Shown here: positions 1-12,235 of the stretch, in pieces
Layout: each line of letters starts with the position of its first letter
How positions within the stretch are numbered: position 1 is the stretch's first letter
Source: Adiantum capillus-veneris
Taxonomy: Eukaryota; Streptophyta; Polypodiopsida; Polypodiales; Pteridaceae
NCBI GenBank assembly: GCA_014529385.2
Contig: CM043971.1
Location: forward strand, 25,766,769-25,830,768
Reading direction: 5' to 3'
Length of the DNA: 64,000 nt
The notes under the pieces: generated by a model
The model's input: the letters and a program-made list of their open reading frames with translations, nothing else
What the model was told of the DNA's origin: nothing
The model's database searches: none
Translations under genes and position numbers: made by a program

Positions 1-734
1 TTGGGTGGCCGGCCTTAGTGGGCATCACATTTGGCAAACATATCCGCTAAGGCATTGTCAAGCACAGCATTTCGTATACATTCCAGCCAAGGCAGTGTTG
101 GCCTTTCCCCACAATCATTGCATTCCAAACGACGACATTCCAAACACGAGACTCTTCAAAGCACTTGATGCTCCCGCATATCAAAACCCAAATAAAGCTC
201 AAAAATTCTCAGATGGAACTCTGGTCGAGTGGACCGGACTAGTACAGAACCGGCCCCCGGTGAATCTTTAATGGCTAATATCTTGGCCACCGGAACTCCG
301 ATCGCTAATTTGTAAAGACCAACACGCTCCACAAAGTGAGCACTTCAGGCCCGTGCATTCATTTCATCTTTGTCACTTCACCTGGAGTTGCCCAATCCGG
401 TACGGATCTCCAATTGACTTGAACTTCAAACTGCCATAACTTCCTCACCGTATCTCCAATCAATGAGCCATAAAGACAGGCCTATAGAGCACTTCCAACA
501 CTACAGTTCTAGATCATAATATCCCATCTGTGTTCACTCCAATCACAATCATTAAGGCATCTATTGGCTCTTTTAAGCCGCATCTGGCATACATAAATCA
601 TTAAACTTGGCCTGTTAACAAGCCCTGATCACTGCTCACTAAATATTTAGGCTTCAACAAATCTTAGCTTGCAATTATTTTCTCTTTTTCCCATCATGGC
701 AGCGGAGCTGCACAACAATGGACACTTATTTTTG
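1..734. other. Unassigned flank upstream of element A1
   Basis: A short open frame (5-271, +, 88 codons) has no motif I recognise, and the rest has no frame longer than chance. Nothing here resembles the LTR of the A family, so the 5' LTR of the adjacent copia remnant is absent. Confidence 0.3.
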
Positions 735-970
735 TAGGTGAAGTAATTTCAGACAGTTCCCTTGTGCAGACTGGTCTTTATGCCTTGCTAGATTCTTGAC
801 AGACTTTTGCTAGTACTTGGAGACTTATGACCCAAGGAAATCTTGAAGTTTTCAAGTTTGATGCATTATGCACATTGCTCTTGCAAGAGTCACTTTCCCA
901 AAAAAAAGCACTAGACAACATGTAGTTGAACAAGCCCTTTATAGCTACTCGAATAAAAGGTGGTAACAGT
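735..970 (+). pseudogene. A1 gag C-terminal remnant
   Basis: The translation in shifting frames matches the middle of the A-family gag (minus strand, about 45000-45180). It includes a stretch around TWRLMTQ followed by a Leu/Gln-Glu-Ser segment and a Lys-rich run. The zinc knuckle that follows in the full-length relative is deleted here. Several stops are present. The alignment begins near base 735, which I take as the truncation point. Confidence 0.65.
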
Positions 971-1090
971 AATATGCCAGATGCAACAATTTCATTACCA
1001 AAACTGAGATCATGTATTCAAATTTTTGGATGAAAGATGTATAATACATGATCTCAGTTTTGGTAATGAAATTGTTGCATCTGGTATATT
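971..1090. repeat. 48-bp inverted repeat (hairpin) at a deletion junction
   Basis: Bases 971-1018 are the reverse complement of 1043-1090 with a single mismatch, separated by a 24-base spacer. The right arm is native element sequence (protease/pre-integrase linker encoding a VHDL/IHDL-like segment). The left arm is an inverted extra copy sitting where about 0.6 kb of gag-protease should be. Confidence 0.95.
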
Positions 1091-2060
1091 ATATCATGGG
1101 ATGTATAAGCTCACTTTGTATGACAAATTTTGCAAATGCAGTTGTGGACTCTAAGGCTATTTAAGATACAAAACTTTAGCATGCACGTTTTGGGCATCTG
1201 AATTTTACCAGATTGCTGCGTGTGCAAAAATATGATATGGTTGCTTCTTTGCCACCTCTTGAAGAACCTGTCAAACATGTTTGTGAAGGCTGTATTTTGG
1301 GTAAGATGTAGCATTTGAAGTTTCTAAAGGATGGTTCAATTAGGGCCACATGTAGATTGTAGCTTGTGCATAGTGATGTTTCTGGCCCATGCCAACTCCA
1401 TCCTTGGAAGAATATCTTTACTTTGTGACTTTCAATAATAATCACTCCAGGCATGCATGGGTATATCCTCTTAAAGAAAAGTCCAAAGTGTTTATGTGCT
1501 TCAAACAATTTCTGGCTATGGCTGAAAATGTCTCAAAATGTACTATGGGCACCCTCCGTTGCAATTGAGGAGGGAGTATATGTCTCATGAATTAAATGCA
1601 TTTCTGGCTAGTCATGGGATAAAAGACCAATGCATAGTGCATTATACGCCTCAACAAAATGGTGTTGCTAAGAGGAAAAACAGGTCACTTATGGAATTGG
1701 CACGATGCATGGTTAGGAGCCAAGCTTTGTTGCAATCGTTTTTGCTTGAGGCCATCATGTGTGCCACTTATCTGCTTAACAGGTTTCCTACAAAAGCTTT
1801 GCAATCTATAACTCCTTATGAAGCATGGCACGATAGAAAGCCTTCTATCAAGCAGATGCGTGTTTTTGGTTGTTTGTCATATGCTTTGGTGCCCCAAATG
1901 CAGTGCAAAAATTAGATGATAAAGCTGTCAAACTCATTTTTGTTGGTTATAATGATGAAAGCAAAGTTTACATTGTATCATCCGCAAACAAAGTGTATCT
2001 TGGTCTCACGGGATGTTGTGTTTGTGGAAGATTATGTTTAGCCCCTCATGTCATCTACTA
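1043..2060 (+). pseudogene. A1 pre-integrase and integrase remnant
   Basis: From 1043 the frames encode the linker after the protease, then the CxxC part of the GAG-pre-integrase zinc site near 1285. The rve-type integrase core follows, with a GGxEYMSHE-like segment at about 1566-1590, a TPQQNG segment at about 1650 and a K-N-R-S segment after it. The catalytic Glu of copia integrases (usually ERKNR) is replaced: the codons read AKRKNR. The longest open stretch is 1538-1915, which continues through WHDRKPS and the conserved RVFGCLSY segment. Several stops and frameshifts interrupt the rest. The domain joined viral-like cDNA to the genome in the ancestral element; this copy is dead. Confidence 0.85.
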
Positions 2061-2299
2061 GAGACAATAATGTAAGCTCACAATATGACACTTTGTTGCC
2101 TCTTTTCAGTGGTGAAAGTTAAAATGTAAATTCCAATGAGGCAAATATACAGTCTAAGGGGGTTTCTGAAAATGTTACAGATCAGCCTATTACTAATGCA
2201 GATGTACATGATGTACTTGATGAGAAAAAGGCTAAGAATGAGCAGGCTACTATAGGTATGCCTAAATGGCTGGTGCATACTTTGCATGATAGTAAATTC

Positions 2300-3917
2300 G
2301 ATGCACCTTTGTCTAGTCGTACTCGTCTAGGTTCTCACCATGCATCTTATGCATCAGATTGTTATACTTTGGTTGTGTCTAGCTTACATGATGTTGAGGA
2401 ACCTCTATATTTTGATGAAGCACAAAATTCATAAAATTAAATGGCTTACATGCAATCAGAATATGATGCACTTATAGAAAATGACACATTGAATTTATGT
2501 GATGTTCCTCGTGGCGAATAGGCCATTGGTACGAAAGTCTGGGTTTACAAGCTGAAATGCAAGCCAAATGGTGAGATTGATCACTATAAGGATGGACTTC
2601 TTGCAAAGGGTTATGCACACAAAAAAGGAATAGATTATGAAGAGACCTTTGCTCCCACTTCTCATTATATGGCTACCGTACATTTTCTATGTGCATTGGC
2701 TGCTCATTTTTGTTGGGATGTACATCAATCAAAAATGGTACTGCTTTCTTGAATGGTTATATATATAAGGAACTTTATGTAATGCAGCCTCACGGTTTTG
2801 TCAAGAAAGGACAAGAGGATAAAGTGTGAAGATGTAGGAAATCTTTGTATGGATTGAAGAAATATCCTCATGCTTGGTATGACAAGGCTGACACTCATTT
2901 GGTCAAACGAGGCTTTTGTAATAGTCCAACACAAAAGCACATTGTATTTAAAATGTGAGGGTGATGTACTTCTCACTCTGGTTCCTTATGTGGATGATTT
3001 GTTGATCACTTGACCAAATAAGAGACATATTGCTGAATTTAAGGCTGATTTGAATGCTACTTTCAATATGAAAGATTTGGGGATGTTGCATCATTACTTG
3101 GGTATACCGTTTAAGCAGTGTCATGGTGGTAAGTTTGTACATTGCTATGTAAGTTTAGAATTGAGGATTGCAAACCTATTGCCACTCCCATGGAAACATG
3201 TTTAAACTTGAGTCTTCATGATGCTAGTGATCTTGTAGTTGTTACTCTTTACCAAACTGCTGTTGGATATCTCATTTATGTATGAAATATGAGGCCAAAT
3301 ACTCAGTTTGCAGTCTCTCAAGTCCACAAATTTATGCATAGCCCCAGGTTTCAGCATTCGTATGCTGTCAAGAGTATTTTTTCTACTTGAGTGGCACTTT
3401 ACATGTTTGCTTGTTTTATCCCAAGGGGGGATCATTTCCACCATACTTACATGCTTTTGACTCGGATTGGGCTGGTTGTTCTGGCATATGAGTGTCCATG
3501 AGTGGTTTTTGTTTTATGCTTGGTAGCTCATGCATATCATGGTTGAGCAAGAAGAAAGCTACTGTGGCCACTTCTAAGTGTGAGGCTGAGTACAAGAAAT
3601 TCTTCATAGCTACGATTGAGTGTGTATGGCTCAGATGCCATATGGACGATTTGGGTGTTGGATGGGACACTGCCAACACTATCTACACTGACAATCAGAG
3701 CACATTGGTAGTTGGAAGAAACACAATTTTTCTTGATCACACAAAGCACATTGAGGTGCATTATCACTATGTCAGGGAGAGTCTCTCAGCAAGAGAGATT
3801 AGCTTGGCTTATGTGCCAACACAGTATAACTTTGCAGATCTTTTCACAAAGGCATTGTCTCATGAGAATTTCGAAGCTTTCCGCAAAGCTTTGGGCTTAG
3901 TCCCCTTTGTGGATTGA
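2300..3917 (+). pseudogene. A1 reverse transcriptase and RNase H remnant
   Basis: The RVT_2-type reverse transcriptase is read in several frames. A KVWVYKLKCKP segment lies near 2540, a KGYAHKKGIDYEETF segment near 2615, and the polymerase motif YVDD is intact at 2987-2998. Next comes LGIPFKQC, but about 20 codons before the FGLEDCKP region are deleted. RNase H occupies 3492-3917 as one open frame: SKKKATVATSKCEAEY near its start, a TDNQS box, KHIEVHYHYVRE, and the typical ADLFTKAL ending before VPFVD and a TGA stop. Stops upstream make the polyprotein non-functional. Confidence 0.88.
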
Positions 3918-3980
3918 TCATGTCTTTAGGGCATGGCACTTCTCTATAGTGTAGTTGTCATCTCTCATTCACCGCATCAC

Positions 3981-3993
3981 TCCCAGGGGGATT
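3981..3993 (+). promoter_or_regulatory. A1 polypurine tract
   Basis: The sequence CCCAGGGGGATT immediately precedes the TG that opens the LTR. This is the expected position for the plus-strand primer of an LTR retrotransposon, and the matching tract is present in the minus-strand copy near 31671-31685. Confidence 0.75.
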
Positions 3994-4222
3994 TGTTACC
4001 ATATACCTGTGGTAGTGATGTGTGTGAATACATTAGGACCGTGAAGGTATTTTTCCCTCACTAGGAGGTCTTTCACCAATTGCATTATATATACGCCAAT
4101 CACTCTAGGGATATCTTATCTTTCCATTGCACACTAGTTAGTACACTCTCCATTGTGTGCCTTGAGCTTCCTTATTTTTCTCTAAGGTGTGTGTGTGTTT
4201 TCCTGCAACCCTAATTCCAACA
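3994..4222 (+). repeat. A1 3' LTR (229 bp)
   Basis: It begins TGTTACCATATA and ends CTAATTCCAACA, and matches the LTRs at 31443-31670 and 46057-46283 (both minus) along its whole length. A TATATATA-type stretch lies mid-LTR. No second copy exists upstream, so no target duplication can be tested. Confidence 0.92.
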
Positions 4223-5424
4223 TGGAACAAGTACGTCCAAGTCACCATTAAAAATACATGGCATAATAGTCAAAGTCGGGCAGCTAAGCTACCAATTAAG
4301 TGAGGCGTTAGTCCAAAATCTTCAAGTAATATTCACTGTGGTCTAAGCATCTTAGCTATTCTAGGTAATGTTAAAGCTAGAAGAGTTGAACATAATTACA
4401 TTGTGTCGCTCATGCTGGTATAGATAAGCATAATAGTCAGAGTCCATGTAATTTATGTCTGGTGAAGTGAAGGACAAAGTCCAAAAGACACTCACACACT
4501 GAGCACAATGAGGTATGAGTGGAGAAGCATCTACAACAAAAACCCTTGTTTTAAACATGGAAGCTATTGTGTTGTCGGGAAGATACACTGCTCATAGTTT
4601 CTAGCAAAGTGAGAACTAGGCCAACATACAAGATGTCAACCAAGGATTGAGCGTGATCCATAGGTGCATGGAAACAAATGGATGGGTGTCAATCACCTAC
4701 TCAAACCTCTAGAGACAATCACTATCAAGGAAAATCAACTCAAAGCACACTATGTGTATGCAATCTCTACCTTACCTAAAATGTCTATGCTCTCCGAAAC
4801 ATGACCTAACGTTGTCAAATAATCACAAAACTCAAGGAGTGACCTCTACACACCTAGATAACAATATCCTAAGTTCTCTAACCCAATTTAGTACCTACAA
4901 ACACTTGGTACAGAAAATGCATACGAAGACAAGTCAAAAATTACAGGTCACTGATTCTCAATGTGCTTAGGCCTAAATTGTACTTTAACTCATCGTGAAT
5001 GCAATGACATAAATAAATCACAAAATGGATACATGGATAGAGAGAAAAATCACTTCCAAGCTTGTGGAGAGATCTTTTGCAAAGAGACCAAAATCACGCA
5101 AGCTTGGTGTAAAAGTGTAGCTCTCGTTGTTGCTAGCATGATGGTGTAGTCACCTTCACAATGTAGAGAGTAGAAGAAAACCTCACTCATCATCTCACAC
5201 AAAACACACAGTCACAACATGCTTAGTTGAGCTCAAAAGATTATTAAATCAAAAGTTGTTCTTGGGGTTATAAAAATTGACTTATATACCTCAGCCTTGG
5301 AGGTACTAACTCATCAAAATTACCTCCTATTTTCTACCATGGGTTCTCTGGAAACTTGATTGAGTCCCAAAAATAAGTACAATTAATTTTGTCAAATTAA
5401 ATAATACAAAGATGTTGCATCTTT
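4223..5424 (-). other. Non-coding flank; possible LTR or 3' region of element H
   Basis: No convincing coding frame. On the minus strand, directly after the stop codon of polyprotein H (5425), the sequence is AT-rich and carries a TATATA promoter-like motif (5283-5290, read GAGGTATATAAG on the minus strand). This would suit the U3 region of an LTR, but no partner LTR was found on the other side of H. Confidence 0.3.
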
Positions 5425-6260
5425 TTATGTTGAGTTGTCAATACTCTCCCCCTCCTCATCCATGTTGTCCCTAACATGACGGGCCTTCATCTTTGTTGGG
5501 TCTTAAGGCTAATCCCTTGCTGAATAGAATCCTAGTGGATTTAACAGCTTTAGATATGACTCATATCTTATGTTGTCGATTCTCAGCATTGGGCCAAAAA
5601 TCTTGTTGTTGTAATTGAAGAATCATGTGTAAAATGCTTCTTGAAAAGCATGAATGTGGTAGCTTGGCAAGAACATTAGTCTTTGATAGAATATGTGTAG
5701 AACCTCTAGGGATGGTTTCTTTGACATATCATAGGTCATTTTAATGACGTGTCACCCGTTGATAGTAGAGTGGAGTCTTTGGCTTTATGCAGCACGAAGA
5801 CCTTGATATAGGCTATCAATGTTTTACATATATTCCTAAGCATTACATAGGTTAAGCTAGGGGATCCAGTGAAAAGCTTAATGGCGCCCGTGAGGGTTTT
5901 CGCCATATAAGTTTCACTTATTCTCTCTCCATCCGTGGCCTGTGGAAGCTTAGGGTAGTCTAGCTAATTGGGATGTTTCTCCAGCAATCTATAATGATCC
6001 TTCCAGGTTTTAACTCTGGGCACATGGCAGAAGAAGACATCATCCCTTACTGTTTTTGGTGCCTCAACCAGACATACAAGGTATGATGGATACTTAGAAA
6101 TCGATCCTCTTTGCAATTTAGGTTGTGAGTCCCATATCCTTTTGGATGCCTCTTGATCTTTGATATCATCATCAAAGAGTGGTGCTTTCTAGAATACACT
6201 CTTCTCGTTTCAATCAGAGGCTCTACACCTCCATAACTCTTTTGGCTTGCCTAACCAAGC
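5425..6260 (-). pseudogene. H polyprotein, unrecognised domain after the protease
   Basis: The frame of the retropepsin at 6261-6680 continues past its stop in the same phase for about 130 codons, including KRIWDSQPKLQRGS, VRDDVFFCHVPRV and KLPQATDGERIS segments. A frameshift near 5840 follows, then a further open stretch with MTYDMSKKPSLEVLH, FLPSYHIHAFQ and LNPLGFYSARD. It ends RDNMDEEGESIDNST and TAA at 5425-5427. There is no reverse transcriptase, RNase H or integrase motif in this interval, although pol normally follows a Ty3 protease. I cannot name the domain. It may be a heavily decayed pol segment, an extra ORF or a captured sequence. Confidence 0.45.
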
Positions 6261-6680
6261 TCAAAGCTTTGATCCTGCTATTGCAACTAAATCAAACTTC
6301 TCAATTGGGGCTCGGTTCATGTCTTTGTAACTATGGTCTTTAAGGTTTAAGCATGTTGTGGTTTCCATGTGTCTAAGGTATGTATGACCATATCCCCAAT
6401 CATGAAACATCTTCAACATTCGCATGAATGGCCGTCCAAGTATTATGTCGTAGGTGTTCCTCTTATAAAAATCCACTATAGCAAAGGTATGTTCATACTC
6501 AATGCCACAAGAAGTGACAATCACTTTCTCTAGAAGCCTTAGGGGTTTCTTCGAATACCCATCTGTGAGTTGCAATTTCATCATGGTAACCCTCAAGGCA
6601 AGTTTTCCCCATTTTTCCCATATCTCTTTGGTTGCAATGGCTACACCAACTCCACTGTCAAGAATTTCCATGGTTGTCAC
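6261..6680 (-). pseudogene. H retropepsin-like aspartic protease
   Basis: A 139-codon open frame opens with the catalytic motif as ILDSGVGVAIA (the hydrophobic-Asp-Ser/Thr-Gly core) and ends the fold with the IILGRPFMR motif about 90 residues later, as in Ty3/gypsy retropepsins. Upstream in the same phase are residues such as HVPLNKVGEY and TTLPVELQGV, so the start shown is not the true start of the polyprotein. The enzyme would process the gag-pol precursor within particles. The protease looks open, but its neighbours carry stops. Confidence 0.7.
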
Positions 6681-7289
6681 ACCTTGTAATTCTACTGGAA
6701 GCGTAGTATTTCCATCTTCACCCTTGCAATACTCTCCTACCTTGTTTAATGGTACATGTCTTGTGTTCTATTGAGGTTTTTATAGTTCTCGAATTCCTTC
6801 TTGTATATGTGATGTTGGATCTTTTACTTTAAGTTTCTTCAAGCATTTTCCAACAGTTGCCCACACGTTTGGTATTATTCAGAGACTCTTTGCTATCATA
6901 ATAGTGCAAGTCACAGGTGTAGACAATATGTATATTAATCCTTTAGAGTCCATAGCCTTTCTTGAAAAGAGTTTTTGTGATGGAACCACCTTCCCGTCAA
7001 CCTTGGCTTTATAATCTGCCATGCATAAGGGTAAGGTTCTCAAAGATTGAGGTTAACTCTGTAAAGATCATACTGATCCTATATCCCCCCAATCTGAGAA
7101 AATATTCAAATTTGCTTGAGATCCTATCTTGAACTCCTCGGTAGGTGAAAGGATGACAACCCTCCCCTTATTGGTTGATTAACTCTTTGGCTCAACCCAT
7201 TTGCCTCATTTACTTCTCGTATTTGTCTCCAAAGCTCATCTAATATATCAGCGTATTTGTAGGCCTCTAGTATCATAGGATGGAAAATC
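6681..7289 (-). pseudogene. H linker between gag and protease
   Basis: Minus-strand frames hold readable protein such as LEAYKYADILDELWRQIREVNEANG directly inside the insertion boundary at 7289, followed by stop-rich sequence leading to the protease. It is the continuation of the gag-side reading that breaks off at 12877. No named domain. Confidence 0.45.
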
Positions 7290-7352
7290 TCCATTAGGGA
7301 AAATATGAACCCTCAAGGAGCCCTTTGGGATTAAGGTTAATTAGAGGCTAGC
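7290..7352 (+). repeat. Left terminal inverted repeat
   Basis: Pairs with 12800-12876 on the opposite strand. The outer 22 bases match with about three differences, then small gaps, then GGGATTAAGG. The match is imperfect. Confidence 0.6.
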
Positions 7353-7479
7353 CAATAGGAATAGGGTGGTGGACACACTCTATACCCTCAAAAAAGTAGG
7401 GGGACAAGGTAGCCTTACACCTCTTAATGGCCTCTTACCTAAGGAGAAGGTAAGGGAGGTGGCTAGGGAAAAGGGATGT

Positions 7480-7493
7480 GGGGGGGGGGGGGG
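7480..7493 (+). repeat. Poly-G run (14 G)
   Basis: An uninterrupted G tract just inside the TIR-bounded insertion. It is followed by an AT-rich stretch without genes (7500-9990) in which I see only short chance frames. Confidence 0.9.
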
Positions 7494-9995
7494 ACCACTT
7501 TGACCTTTTTTTCCCCCACTTTTTGGTTCGGATTTAAAAATACACTAAGAAAGTAAAATTTTCAAAAAAAAATCAAGTTTCAAGTTTTCCCTCCTTGAAA
7601 GGTCCCCAAACTTATTTCATGGTCAAAAAAGTATTTTTGACCTCCACAAGTAAAACGTGCACTAAAAGATCCAAAAATTTATTTTCTTCCAAAAAAGTTC
7701 AAAACATTATTTTCCACCCTCCAAAGTCTTTCCGAACCTATTCTTTAGCTAAAAAGTGATTTTCTCTCTCTACAAACTCTTTTCTAAGCTCTCCATTGCT
7801 GCAACAACCACATGTACCCCCTATAGTTCAAAATTATCTCTCTGCTAGCTTTCTGCCACATCCATTATAGCACCAAGCAAGATCCTCCCCCATCTCTTCC
7901 CCTTGCCCACCACATAGTTTCATACCAATCTAGCTCCTCTTCCTTCTCTCACCTCCATTACACCACAAAACAAGATTCTACTCCTTCTACTTTCATTCAC
8001 TCACACTACATGAAAACCTCTACTCCCGAAGATGGAAAAAGTATGAGCTCACATGACTTGCATACCACAACAATAGGAGGTGTGAATAGTGTGTGGGCAT
8101 TGCCAGGGTTCATCACCAACATAAAGATAAAATGGTAAGAAAACTACCCTTGTAGCTTACATTCAGAGCTTACATCTCCATCTTTAAGTTTATCATGCTC
8201 GAGAGAATAAACCTCTTTATGGCTTTCAATGTTTAGGCTCCATACCTCATAACACTGTGTGGTTCTATTTTTTTGATGCCTTTGGTGTGCCATCTATAGT
8301 TGTGTAGCATGTGATTGAGTCTCGCATTGCAAGTAAGTTGTGTTATCTATGGAGATTCATCAAAGATTTTTCTTATAATTTATTCTTTGTATAGTTGTCA
8401 TTAGATTATCATTTTGTACTTTATTACTTTGTGCTCACATAATATGTTGTTTACTTACAAAGTCAACTTCTTTTCGGAGGACATGAGCAAGCAAGCATGT
8501 GCAGAGATGGAAATCACTCTATTTTTGTTCCGTGAGGAACCTTTCACTATGATGTTAAAGGATTTTGATAAGAATAGTAGAATTTTTGTAGAATCTTTAA
8601 CCAATAGGTACTCTCTAGGAGCTCTTAGAAAAGACATCCATATAGTACTACTATCTTCCCTAGTGTCATAGACACACAAATACTCAAGTGTACATGAATC
8701 TCTAGATAAGGAAGACAAATACTTGTAAGAGAAGCCTAACAAAAACAACATTGTCTCTCTTTGTAATTATTTTCATGAGGATGTATTCCTCTATAAATGC
8801 AATATAAATATGTTTTTTTGGTAAATGGTGTCGCATTGAGTGAGAGTATTTAATTTAGATTACTGGAGTTTCATACAAATTTGAGAATTATTGTTGACCT
8901 TTATGGATATTTTGATTTTTTTGTAAGATGTTTCAAGTCTCAAGTCTTAATTTCCAGCATGAAGAAATTAAAACAATATTTTGATTTCATTTTAATCATT
9001 AATGATTATTCTTATTAAAGTGGATCATAACCTTTGTCAATATGTCCTCATTTGGGGATGTTGAATATATATCATTAGCAACATTTCACAAGTTGAAAAA
9101 GCTAAATTCTTGCTTTCCAACATGTTATTGTTTTCATACTATGCCTATGCCAAGCTTGACTTAAAGAAATGACGACTTGAGATGGAGGTGTAGATGTATA
9201 GGGGTGACTTATTATTGACTCGTGTTTCATCATATGTATATTGTAAAGTCTTTGAATTCTCACCTTTTTGAGTAGTGTTGACAAGTTTTTGGTATCATAT
9301 CTTCTTAAATATCCCTATTCATGAGCTATTGGTAGCTATTTCTTTGGTATTGCTAAAGATGATACCAATAGCAATTACCTTGTGAACTTAACTGTTAATT
9401 TGCAGATTTAATTTTTACTATGTAGCTCATTTGGATAGAGAAAGTTTAAACATAAATTATAGATAGATGCATTGTTAACATAGAAGATATGTACCAATCG
9501 AGCCTATGTAAACTGCTAATAAAGAAACCTTTGGTTGGTTACTATAACAATAGGGGCCACATGTGGTTTCAAATACCAAAGAAATGGCTTAACCAAAACA
9601 TTCCAAGAACACGAGGTGGACACAAGGAAGTAAAAATTGGATCCTTGTTTGGTGGATTTCTAGTGCTGAATGTTTAGTGCACGTGATTTGTGAGGCCTTT
9701 GACCTCAGGAGTTCACTAAAGTATATGTAACATAGCACATGTGTTCAACATATAGGATTTTATATTCTTGTAAAGTTACAGAAACATGTGTAGATAAAGC
9801 ATATAAGGGACACTTTTAATCCATTCTGGTGAACGCACATGATATAGGAAAATTTTACATAGTGAATGTTCCAGACTTTTGAACATACAGAAAAAGGGAC
9901 GTGGGGGGGAGGGGGTGTTTCTCTGATTACATCATGCAAACGCTACACCTCTATCTCATGGACATGCATTAAAAAAAGCCCCTATTTGTCATTAT

Positions 9996-11060
9996 AAGGC
10001 CACAGGGGGAGATCTCTTGCTCTATATACATCTAACTTACATCCTTATCTCATACTTATATAATATAATTTTGCATTTTTTTTCTATGTAAAGGCCCCCA
10101 GGGCCCTCAACAAGAGTGGCCACAAGGGCGTGCAAAATGCCCATCCAAAAGTCCCAGATGTGCATTTCGCTAGTCCTTGCAACCACTTTTTTTTATATTT
10201 TACTTTTAGGCTGTGATGCAAAAAAAATCATATCTTGCTTGGATTCTCCAAAAATCAACTTGCAAGTTGGAAATTTCTTAAAAAATGATATAAAACAGAT
10301 TTCTTACTTTTTCCTTAATCTACGGGATCCAACAAGCATTAAAACCATGGAATCTAAAAATACTCAAAGAACTAATGTTTTTTATTGTGTTAAGGACTAT
10401 ATTTCCTACATACAAAGCTTTCCCAAAATCTCACCCTAACGCCTTCAAAGGCCCCAGGGGGGGAGCTCTTGCTCTCTGTACGTCTTACTTACATCCTTAT
10501 CTCATACTCATACACAATAATTTTGCAAATTTTGGCTATGTAAAGGCCCCCAGGGCCCTCAGCAAGAGTGGCCACAAGGGCGTGCGAATGCCCATTCAAA
10601 AGTCGTGGATGCGCATTTTGCGCGCCCTTGCGGCCACTCCTTTTTGTATATAAATTTTTTATTATAGTGTTGAACTTTTAGGTTGTGATGCAAACAAAAT
10701 CATATCTTGCTCGGATTCTCCAAAAAGAACGTGCAAGTTGGTAATTTCTTTAAAAATGATGTAAAACAGACATTTCTTACTTTTGCCTTGATCTACGAGC
10801 TCCAACGAGCATTAAAACCATGGAATCTGAAAATACTCAAAGAACCAATGTTTTTATTGTGTTAAGGACTGTATTTCTTACATACAAAACTTTCCCAAAA
10901 TCTCGCCCTAACACCTTCAAAAGTGGCTTCCAAGGAGTGCCCTCGGTCAAAATTTGAAACTGAAGGAAAATAATCAGAATGAACTCCTAGACTGTGTACA
11001 AGCTTTAAAATAACCAAAAATGCTTTCAAAAAAAAATTATTTCTAAAAATTTAAAAGTTG
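9996..11060 (-). repeat. Gypsy-LTR-like block with 452-bp tandem duplication
   Basis: Two direct copies start at about 9996 and 10448. Each carries GTAAAGGCCCCCAGGGCCCTC and a stretch beginning GTGATGCAAA. The latter, and the tail to about 11050, match the solo LTR at 47884-48788 in the same orientation: GATTCTCCAAAA / GATTTGCTAAAAATCAACC, GAGCATTAAAACC / GAGCATCATAACATC, and CCTAACACCTTCAAAA / CGTTAACACCTTCAAAA. It is a diverged LTR of that group that suffered an internal tandem duplication. The termini were not located. Confidence 0.6.
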
Positions 11061-12199
11061 ATTTCCCTTGGACTTCTCACGACGATAGAAATCAAAGGGT
11101 TCAAGGAGAGGTGTAGCATCGAGGTTTATTCCGTCAAGATCTCTTGTACTTTATCATGTCCTCTCATGTACAATCTTACCAAACAAAAATAAATTTACAC
11201 TTTAAATGACTACAAATTTTATTTAACTTATCAAACAATCTTAAATATAGTAGACCTAGAGTGCTCTTACACATCAACAAACAAAAAAGTCCAAATTTCT
11301 TCTCATTAAATTTGATAAACATACATTTGTGAAAAACTTCTAAATAGTAGTGCAGTCATAGTTCTTACATCTATTCCATGACATGGTATGGTATGGGGTG
11401 ACCTATAACATAAAAATATATTTGGTAGGAGTGCCCTCATGTTAGGAAAGTGTGTGTTGCTATTGATGAAAATATGTTGCATTTGTCCTACTAGGGATCT
11501 CTCCATGTTAGCATAATGATTTTTGGCATAGTGGGAGCCACATTTCCGCTAAGGAGAGATTTGTGTCGCCATAACAGCTTCACGTTATGCTAGTTCCTTG
11601 AGCCATTCTTGCAAAAAACGCCACTCAACTAGCATAGTAAGAGGTCACCTTGTTAAAAAAACATGTATGAATTAAACATTTGCAAGCTCTATAATAAAGA
11701 TACTTGTTAAGTATATGTTGTACAAATTTGCAAGTATTTCCATCCAACTGAGAATAAAAAATCCTAAAATATACATTAGGATGAGATTATCCACCTCTAA
11801 TAAGTATGGATTTGAAGCACCTACCTGCAAGATGTAACAAAGAAGATTGTTTTAGAGAAAAAGTGGTGACACTTGGCCTCTCTAACCTACAACCTTTCAC
11901 TACTTGTGCACAAAAGCAACCTTTGTGCCAAGCACTACAAAACAAGTAGAGGCAACACATTAGACTTCAAAGTCTATGATAAGAAGAACACAACCAAAAG
12001 TAAGAAGTATATTGTTACCTTGCACAAAGGGTTATTTTTATTAAAATATGTGATGGTATTGGCAAGATATTGAAGAACCATCAACATTTGTCTCACCGAC
12101 GGTACGACGTTCTTGGGATGACCTCTGCTCACCCTCACGTGCGGTCTTTGGTGAAAACGCCATGGGAAAGCAAATATGTATGCATATGATTTGTGATGT
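11061..12199. other. No gene seen
   Basis: AT-rich interior of the TIR-bounded insertion. Open frames (for example 11873-12073 +) are short and motif-free. Confidence 0.4.
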
Positions 12200-12235
12200 C
12201 TGTGAGCACCATGGTAGCTGTTGCGTGAGGAAGCA

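Larger units (their letters stand above)
735..4222 (+). mobile_element. A1: 5'-truncated Ty1/copia retrotransposon
   Basis: Domain remnants run in copia order: end of gag, protease tail, GAG-pre-integrase, integrase, reverse transcriptase, RNase H, polypurine tract and one LTR. It is the same family as the minus-strand copy at 31443-46283: the integrase, RT and RNase H frames match at the protein level over hundreds of codons, and the LTRs are clearly homologous. The 5' LTR, primer site and most of gag are missing, and the gag-protease stretch is replaced by a hairpin rearrangement (971-1090). Many stops and frameshifts make it non-functional. It is an old insertion whose 5' end was lost by deletion. 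Confidence 0.9.
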
